A stretch of DNA of 64,000 nucleotides from Synaphobranchus kaupii (lineage: Eukaryota; Chordata; Actinopteri; Anguilliformes; Synaphobranchidae), in assembly GCA_029718625.1 (NCBI GenBank), contig CM056379.1:60787626-60851625 (forward strand), read 5' to 3'. The number at the start of each line of letters is the position of its first letter. The first letter of the stretch is position 1. The position numbers and the translations under genes are program-made. Below, in pieces: positions 57,801 to 64,000 of the stretch. Under the pieces are notes generated by a model. That model was given only the letters and a program-made list of their open reading frames with translations. It was not told the origin of the DNA and did not search any database.

Positions 57801-59139
57801 ACCAAACATTGTTCAGAGCTTAAAGTTCCAATTCACAGCTCAGCCCCTTGGCAGTTTCTTCCATAGTGAAGTGAAGAAATACCCACCGGGTTATATCTTT
57901 GTATACATCCAGAAAAAAAACAAACGCGAAAGAAAACATAAAGAACCATAAACAAACAGAAATTCTTATCTTCCTTGGACTCCAGCTATCAGGTCAGATA
58001 ACACCAGGTCTTGAGGTAAGAAGCACACACTCAATACCGACAGAAACAAGATGGCGGGCGGCTGCCTGTGTAGCTGGTCATTAGCTCGCTAATGTTCTGA
58101 GTGTGAGCGGAGCCTGGGGGCTCATACCTGTGCAGGGTGGAATTCGACTGACCTCTTCACATACGCTGCCGCCGCCTCAGGCTGTTCCTGCCCCATGCCA
58201 TTAGAATGACCCCGCTGCCACATGACCTACCACGGCCACCCTTGCTGGCACTCTTTCTAGCTGACCGCTCAATCACTATGTCCCACAGCACATTCACATT
58301 CATTCAGTTGCAGTAGTGACAATGTCTTCTACGTGGCCCAATCTCCACATTTCATATGAATTTGTACCATAACTGATTCATATCAGAAAGTAAGGGGAAG
58401 AATTATCCCATGTTGTGAGCAACATAAGAGAAAGCCAGAGTGTCAAGACACTAATAGACAGAATCTGCTCACTGTTCAAGCTGGAGACCTGAGCTGGATG
58501 AATTCCTGCATGCTTATCCAAGGCATCCATCATCCATGATATCTGAACTGAGATGGCATGCTGTAGCTTACTGCTTCACTATTGCTGTGCTTAGATAAGC
58601 ATACAAGACAGGAAATTTCTTAATAAATCAGGCAAATGAAACTGATAGCTCTCTCTCTCTGTCATCTCGTTTCTCAGGCGGTAAAGAGCGGGCTGAAGAC
58701 CACCTGTAAATGCCACGGCGTGTCAGGCTCCTGCGCGGTGCGCACCTGCTGGAAGCAGCTCTCCCCCTTCCATGACACAGGGCGGCTCCTCAAGTTCCGC
58801 TACGACTCTGCCATGCGCGTTCTGAGTGTCACCAACGCTGCGACGGGGGAGGCGGAGCTGGCAGGGCCCCGGCGCCACGGCCACAGCCCCCGCCCCACGG
58901 ACCTGGTCTACCTGGAGGACTCGCCCAGCTTCTGCCGGCCCTCCCGCTACTCCCCAGGGACGGCCGGACGGCCCTGCGCCAAGGACACCAGTTGCCAAAA
59001 CCTGTGCTGTGGACGTGGCTACAACACCGCTCTGCGCCACACCACCCTCTCCTGCCACTGCCAGGTGCGCTGGTGCTGCCACGTAGAGTGCCAGACCTGC
59101 CTGAGAGAGGAGGAAGTATACACATGTAAAAAACACTGA
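53339..59139 (+). CDS. wnt9b: Wnt9b secreted signalling glycoprotein, 4 exons
   Basis: Secreted Wnt ligand for Frizzled/LRP receptors. Exons 53339-53424, 55192-55445, 56642-56907, 58678-59139: 1068 nt, 355 aa, against about 357 for mammalian WNT9B. Features: signal peptide 1-25 ([16 protein letters not shown]), sequons NES (45-47) and NCS (101-103), Wnt core CTCDDSPDL and WQWGICGDN, the lipid-bearing Ser of CHGVSGSC (Ser218, palmitoleoylation site by family knowledge), and the cysteine-rich C-terminus ending CRREEEVY-type/CKKH. WNT9B is preferred over WNT9A because [25 protein letters not shown] and [13 protein letters not shown] are 9B-like. All key residues are present. Divergent from arf2, about 6.3 kb apart. 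In mammals WNT3 is its neighbour; it is not inside this window. Confidence 0.95.
54820..54885. repeat. (CTA)n-(ATA)n compound microsatellite
   Basis: About 13 CTA units followed by about 9 AAT units, in wnt9b intron 1. Confidence 0.95.
55192..55445 (+). CDS. wnt9b: wnt9b exon 2
   Basis: Encodes [20 protein letters not shown] to [14 protein letters not shown] (residues 30-113) with [14 protein letters not shown] and [14 protein letters not shown], the conserved early Wnt block. Acceptor CGTAAG, donor GTGAGA. Confidence 0.96.
56642..56907 (+). CDS. wnt9b: wnt9b exon 3
   Basis: Encodes [20 protein letters not shown] to [10 protein letters not shown] (residues 115-202), with [14 protein letters not shown] and [13 protein letters not shown]. 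Acceptor TTTTCAG, donor GTGAGT. Confidence 0.97.
57085..57265 (+). mobile_element. LINE/SINE 3' tail with (TATC)n
   Basis: TTTCCCCCTGGGGATCAATA AAGTATTATCTATCTATC is a tail common to fish retroposons. Upstream TGTCTATTGTGTCTTGTGTT fits the same family. In wnt9b intron 3. Confidence 0.6.
58678..59139 (+). CDS. wnt9b: wnt9b exon 4 (lipidation site, C-terminal cysteine domain)
   Basis: Encodes [20 protein letters not shown] to [13 protein letters not shown] and stop TGA (59137-59139), residues 203-355. It contains the acylated Ser of CHGVSGSC and the late [24 protein letters not shown] cysteine knot that binds Frizzled. Acceptor TTCTCAG. Confidence 0.97.
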   Translation, partial: AVKSGLKTTCKCHGVSGSCAVRTCWKQLSPFHDTGRLLKFRYDSAMRVLSVTNAATGEAELAGPRRHGHSPRPTDLVYLEDSPSFCRPSRYSPGTAGRPCAKDTSCQNLCCGRGYNTALRHTTLSCHCQVRWCCHVECQTCLREEEVYTCKKH

Positions 59140-59735
59140 GAGGGAGGGGAGAGAGAGAGAAAGGGAGAGAAAGGGGAAAGCAATGAGTTTCGGAATGGAT
59201 AAGACGACGTCGACCATGTAAAACAGAAAGGTTGAAGAAAAGGAATGACCTTGTGTATGGATTTGGGAGGAATCTGGAGGACAGGGACAAATACCCTTTT
59301 GGAAGCTGAGAGCGTGAGATGGAAAGAACAGAAAAAATGAAGGCAAGAGAAGTGGTGGCACCCGGAATTTTCTTGGAACACCATAGGTCTCTGGTTTCTT
59401 CACCCAAAATGGCTCTAGAGGCTGGACAAGCTTTGCTCTTATCCGTTCTTCTAGACTTAATCGAGACTGCGTAGAATCAAAGATTTCCTATTTAAAACTC
59501 CTGTACTCCAGGAAGGAGGAAACCTTTACTTTTGTAACAGGGAGAGACTGCATTCACCCAAAAATGACATCTGGATAAGAATGTTATGGCACACCCCTTA
59601 TTGCACACATAACATTTATTCAAGAGTTTAATTTTGGTGAGCAGGTTGTTTGCTGTCCATAGCATCAGCCGTCTTGGTCACTGTAGGAACTGCACAGTCA
59701 GGAACCCCCCCCCTTGCCTTGTAGAATAAATGCCC
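59140..59735 (+). other. wnt9b: probable wnt9b 3' UTR with AATAAA
   Basis: Purine-rich GAGAG stretch just after the stop, then ordinary sequence to an AATAAA at 59725-59730 preceded by a C run. A 311-bp inverted-repeat element begins about 20 bp later, so transcripts may end here. Confidence 0.4.
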
Positions 59736-59750
59736 CATGTTCACATTGTG

Positions 59751-60061
59751 CTTATTGTGCTATATTGCAAACAATTTATTTAAAATAGGTAGCAGAATTA
59801 TTTAACTGGTCAAATGAAAGACTGAGGTGAATCAATAGGCTCCTAATTGGACACTAAAACTAACCATTTGCTAGATAATGAAAGAATTCAAAGCCAAACC
59901 TGCACTGTGTTCATAAGTTTAAGGAAAACTTATGAAAGAACTTAAACACATGTGTTTAACAACCTAATTAGGCCTATTGATTCACCTCAGCCTTTAATAT
60001 GATCAGTTAAAAAGTTTTGTTACATCATTTTATGTAATTGTTTGCGGTATAACACAATAAG
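59751..60061. mobile_element. inverted-repeat element just beyond wnt9b
   Basis: Arms of about 110 bp: CTTATTGTGCTATATTGCAA...AGGTGAATCAATAGGC on the left and GCCTATTGATTCACCTCAG...TTGCGGTATAACACAATAAG on the right. Non-coding. Imperfect, so fairly old. Confidence 0.7.
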
Positions 60062-62099
60062 GACATGGGATTTCTATTATTCATGGCATGCATAGCTATT
60101 TCTGACACAATGTGGCTTAAGAGGGTAAATAATCCCTCTAAACATGAAAAGCACCTAATTAAGAAAAATGAACAGGATTGCAACTGTGGTTGGAACGAAA
60201 ACCAGCAGACACAGGGGGTCTCCAGGACCGAGGTTGGGAACCACTGCCTTAGAAGATGCCTCAGCGAATGGCCATATTGCTACTGAAACTTTAGAGGCTT
60301 AATAGGCTTTAATCTGAGACCTTGAAGAGGCAACCAGCCGGGACCTCACTTTAATGACAGGAGGTCTCATGGCTTTAGGTTGTCTTCCTGGCTGATGGCA
60401 ATTCTTCCCCAGGTACTGTACAAGGCTGGAGGTTAGAGGTTGTGGTGGTCACCTGTCCAGAGACTATATCAGTGCTACACGTGTTGCAGTAGCACATTTT
60501 CCATTATCAGAGCTGGAACCAGTCAGGACTAAAACCACTAGCTGTGACTTATCAGTCCATGTTTCCATTTCCTTTCCATTCATAGTCATTGCCACTTGCA
60601 GTCATGCCCATTCTTTCAGGGGAAATTGAGAGGTATTTTTTTTTATGATGGCAAACCATTTCCAGTACAAAGAGCAAAAGGATGAATAGTTATTCTGGAA
60701 TAAATGTCTGATCTTACACAGTACAATGTTCAGTGTTAAATCAACTCAGACAGAGTACCCTTTACCATATGTGCACATAACCTGTCAGAAGCATAAAATA
60801 GCCATGTGCTAGTGCCCTAGCAATTATAAATAATTTCTTCTGTGTGGGATTTCCCCCTGGTATTACACCAACAGAGCAACATGGTAATGTCACACATCCT
60901 GTACAGTCCTGTTTTCCAGTTATCCAGTTAACCAGCTTCGCTACGGTGCTTAAGTAGCACATTTCCACATTATACAACTGTTGTTTCAAACAACAGAAAG
61001 GAAAGGGGAAAATCACCTTAAGACTGAACCTCCTTCTGCCTTGTTTGAGTGCTGGTAGGGAAAAGGGCAATGCTAATGCGCGTGTTGCTTGTCTGTCTGC
61101 TGCTGTATGTTTGTGTGTCATTGCAAGTTCTTTGAGGAAAAAATACCACTTGGGCCAGATGAAGTCCAGTGGGCTGTCTGTCTGTTGCTGTGAGAAAAGG
61201 CGAGTGTGCCGGTTTGTAAATAGTGGGACAATAAGAAGCACTTAAATGAGCAAACATGAATACTCCGTCAAAACACACATAAACTACATTGCTTACAAGA
61301 AATATGGCCTCTGGTGTAATTGACACAAGGATATTCGGCCACAGTTTGTTTATCATGTTGTTTTTTTCACCGTTTTGTTGTTTTGTTTGGCTCGTTGCAT
61401 GCTTTAAATGTTGCTTACTTGAGCTATAAAATGTTTTTAGTTGTATTTAGCACTGCTGAACCTCCTAAGAATGTTATTTTTGTGATATGGTATGTGACAT
61501 GTGCCTTGTATAATCAGATTTCACCCGCCCATGTTTTTGCTCATGATTATAACATGTCAACAAGTCAAGGGATAACCTAACTTGATTTGACTCGGGTGTC
61601 TCATGCTTTATCTGTTTTGGAGAGGAAATTATTGAGAAAATATTTAAAGGCAGTGTTGAAAAGGGATACACAATGCAAAAGCACTGTGTTAGTACACTAT
61701 GAAGGGATTGTACATGGTTTTCAAGTACTGTGGGCGTTATACTGCGTAAAGAAATCATCCCACACTATTTCCTTGTGTAGCCTAAGCCTATAGCTAACTA
61801 CAAGGGCTTCACAAGGGCTTTGAGCATGTTCACATGCAAATGACAAAACTTTTAGTTTTACCCCTGTACTTCTTAAGAATCTAATTTAAGCTCCCTTTTG
61901 TATATTTATTTGACTTTTAAATGGCTCATTCTTTGGCATGTTGTGTTTTCTCATCAACAATTAGTGGAAATTGCAGCGTTTATCCTCCGGACCTCTTTGC
62001 TTCTTTGTGATTGAGGCTGAACTGTTCATACGGTGTACCGACATGATTTTGCCACATATCTGTTTTTAATCTCTTAGTGACTCTTTTGTTTGTTCAAAC

Positions 62100-62500
62100 T
62101 CTGAGCAGTGTCACCATGCGCCCAAGGGCAGAACACTTTTCCCCTTCCCCAAGTGCTTCAGGACGGGCAAAGACCACATAAGAGCTGGATTTCAATCTCA
62201 TTTCGAGCAGTTTATAGGGACAGTTAAGGCACTTTGGAGCTCAGCTGATCAATCTCCATTCTTCTAAAGATAAAGCCCCCTCTCCCCGAGAGCCTGGATG
62301 TTATTAGGGGAATATTACATATTCGTTTGTGTCAGACATCTGTTTTTGCTGGCGCCCGATCGGGGTAATCACAGACGGGGGCCTTGATGCAGGGGAAGGA
62401 AATTCCCCTGAGCTGTAAAGCGCTGTGGTGAAATTGGCTTCATTGATCAAACCCAAACCTTCAAGTTCATTGTAATTTCTGCCTCAGACAGGTAAGCCAC
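62100..62500. promoter_or_regulatory. candidate non-coding regulatory block downstream of wnt9b
   Basis: GC-balanced, repeat-free and non-coding block unlike its AT-rich surroundings. It contains TTGATCAAA (62443-62451), a palindromic TCF/LEF-type site, and CTGATCAATC near 62244. Its position 3 kb past wnt9b, towards where wnt3 would be expected, fits an enhancer. Inference only. Confidence 0.3.
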
Positions 62501-62794
62501 AGTGGTTCACTTTGGGATCTTCAAGACTAAATTAAACAGAATCAGCAAGTGCTCTGGCATGCCCTGTGCAACCTTCAGTCCCAATGGCTTATCAATCAAG
62601 ACACAATCAATCTGGTCCAGCCTACATGTTCAAATAACTGATTTTCCATAAGGTATACCTGCACCAAACAAAATAAACCCACTAGCTCCTTATGCATATA
62701 CTTACATTCAAATTAAGTTGGTAATAGTGACATTTAGTCACACTGTTATTCATGTCCTGTTTTTATACCTATATTTATTCATATGGGACTTCCA

Positions 62795-63046
62795 TATCGA
62801 CAGCCTCATAACAAAAGTGCCTAAGTCATTTTTTGTAGTTTTGAGAAAAAGCCAAAAAACTGCTGCAATTCTACGTCAATGAGGATTTAGGCAGAATAGC
62901 ATAAAGTGGTTCAGGAAGTGCACAGCGACCTGCAGTGACTTGAGCATTTTTACACTGTTGACGAATGATAAATCAAGTGATTTAGGCAGAAAATCTCAAA
63001 ATGTCCACAAAATGACTTAGGCACTTTTGTTATGAGGCTGTCGATA
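62795..63046. mobile_element. 252-bp TA-flanked MITE (Tc1/mariner-like)
   Basis: Inverted ends TCGACAGCCTCATAACAAAA and its complement at 63025-63044, about 36 bp almost perfect, each bordered by TA. No ORF. Confidence 0.85.
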
Positions 63047-64000
63047 GGTAATAGAGAAAGCCATGGGGAACTCATAGAAAGCTGTTTATCTGTTTTAGTG
63101 CAGATACATATTTTTTGGTCCAATACAGATTGCTGTTAGTCCACAAACAAGTTTTCTTTTTCACACAACAAATACATATACTCATATTATGGCTGATGTC
63201 ACCTCCAACTTAATTTGTGTAATGATTTCTGTTACCAAATCAAATTGTACTTTTGGATTTCACTGATGTGTTTAAATGCCTCTTGTTCTTTTTGTAACTT
63301 TATCATTTGTAATATGTTTTGGTTTTATTTTTTATATGGATCCTTGCCAAAAAATGTAGGTAAACAAACTCAGGCAACACTGATGGTGATGTTCTGATCA
63401 AGTGAATTCATTATTATACACAGAATTATACATTTTGTGCAGACGCAAAAAGCCTCCGACTCAAGGAAAATATTTGTGATATTTTGTCATGTTGTCACAA
63501 GCAAAAGTTCAAAGTTCACATTGCAGCTCAAGGCTTCCATAACAAGGGAAATCACTCAAACTTCAAAGGTTATGTTTCTACCTCACTTGTACAGCCTGTA
63601 AGCAAATGAACATTGAACTAATCTGTTTCCCATTCATCCTTTAAATTCTCCATGAAATTCAGCTTTGACACTTCACTTCCAGGGCTCCTCAACTGGGTTG
63701 TGCATAATCATCATTTTACCTTTGTGACATCTCAAATATAAATACAAAATTATATTATATATATTCTTATTTAAAAGCAATTATAAGTGACTGAATAAAT
63801 GATTATATATTGTTTTTAAAAATATGTTTTTGTTTCTGTTCAATATTCATTACGGGTGCTTGATTTGGGTATATAAACTGGGCAATTTGAACTTTAAACA
63901 ATTGACAGCCAGCATGACTGATGTGTAAAACCAAATTGTAGACCCTGGTGCAAAAAGTACTGAAGTCACAAAATGTCTATTTTGAGAAAATCAAATATCA
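63047..64000. other. AT-rich flank, nothing recognised
   Basis: No exon, RNA gene or repeat with visible structure. A wnt3 gene, if linked as in other vertebrates, must start beyond the window. Confidence 0.5.

Noticed and set aside
53339..59139. Identity as wnt9a
   Set aside because: [25 protein letters not shown] and [13 protein letters not shown] are WNT9B-like. WNT9A differs at these blocks.

Overview
The window looks like nuclear DNA of a ray-finned (teleost-type) fish. Genes are split into short exons with GT-AG introns. Much of the intron and intergenic space is filled with fish-type mobile DNA: Tc1/hAT-like foldback elements, TTAA-flanked and TA-flanked MITEs, tRNA-derived SINE pieces, a Penelope-like fragment and microsatellites. 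I could not fix the species. No prokaryotic, plasmid, phage or CRISPR features were seen.

Three protein-coding genes can be rebuilt exon by exon. Each gives an uninterrupted reading frame of the length expected for its family. (1) grb7, minus strand, coding positions 21939 down to 5402, 14 coding exons, 530 aa: a GRB7/10/14 adaptor with proline-rich N-terminus, RA, PH, BPS and SH2 parts. A non-coding first exon may lie near 26450-26740. (2) arf2, minus strand, coding positions 36829 down to 30498, 4 coding exons, 181 aa: an ARF small GTPase. It has a probable non-coding first exon in a CpG-rich patch near 46858-46985 and a probable 3 kb 3' UTR ending near 27455. (3) wnt9b, plus strand, coding positions 53339 to 59139, 4 exons, 355 aa: a secreted, lipid-modified Wnt ligand.

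Layout: 1-5400 is the 3' flank of grb7 and holds two large inverted-repeat elements. 5402-26740 is grb7, with several foldback elements in its introns and a 24-copy, 33-bp minisatellite directly against one splice acceptor. 26740-27455 is a short grb7/arf2 spacer. 27455-46985 is arf2; its 10 kb first intron holds a hAT element nested in a TTAA-flanked element, a tRNA-derived SINE, and a 1.5 kb tract saturated with AACGTTA/GCTAGC motifs. 47000-53150 is the arf2/wnt9b intergenic region, where the two genes are divergent, with further foldback elements. 53150-59730 is wnt9b. 59731-64000 is wnt9b 3' flank, with two MITE-like elements and a GC-balanced block that could be a regulatory element.

The three genes do not form one pathway. 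They act in receptor tyrosine kinase signalling (grb7), Golgi vesicle traffic (arf2) and Wnt signalling (wnt9b). Their linkage resembles the mammalian chromosome 17q / mouse chromosome 11 neighbourhood. I found no convincing novel biological system. The most unusual items are the minisatellite whose units carry or lack a splice-acceptor-like sequence, one palindromic core shared by foldback elements with different outer ends, and the AACGTTA-saturated tract beside the arf2 promoter.
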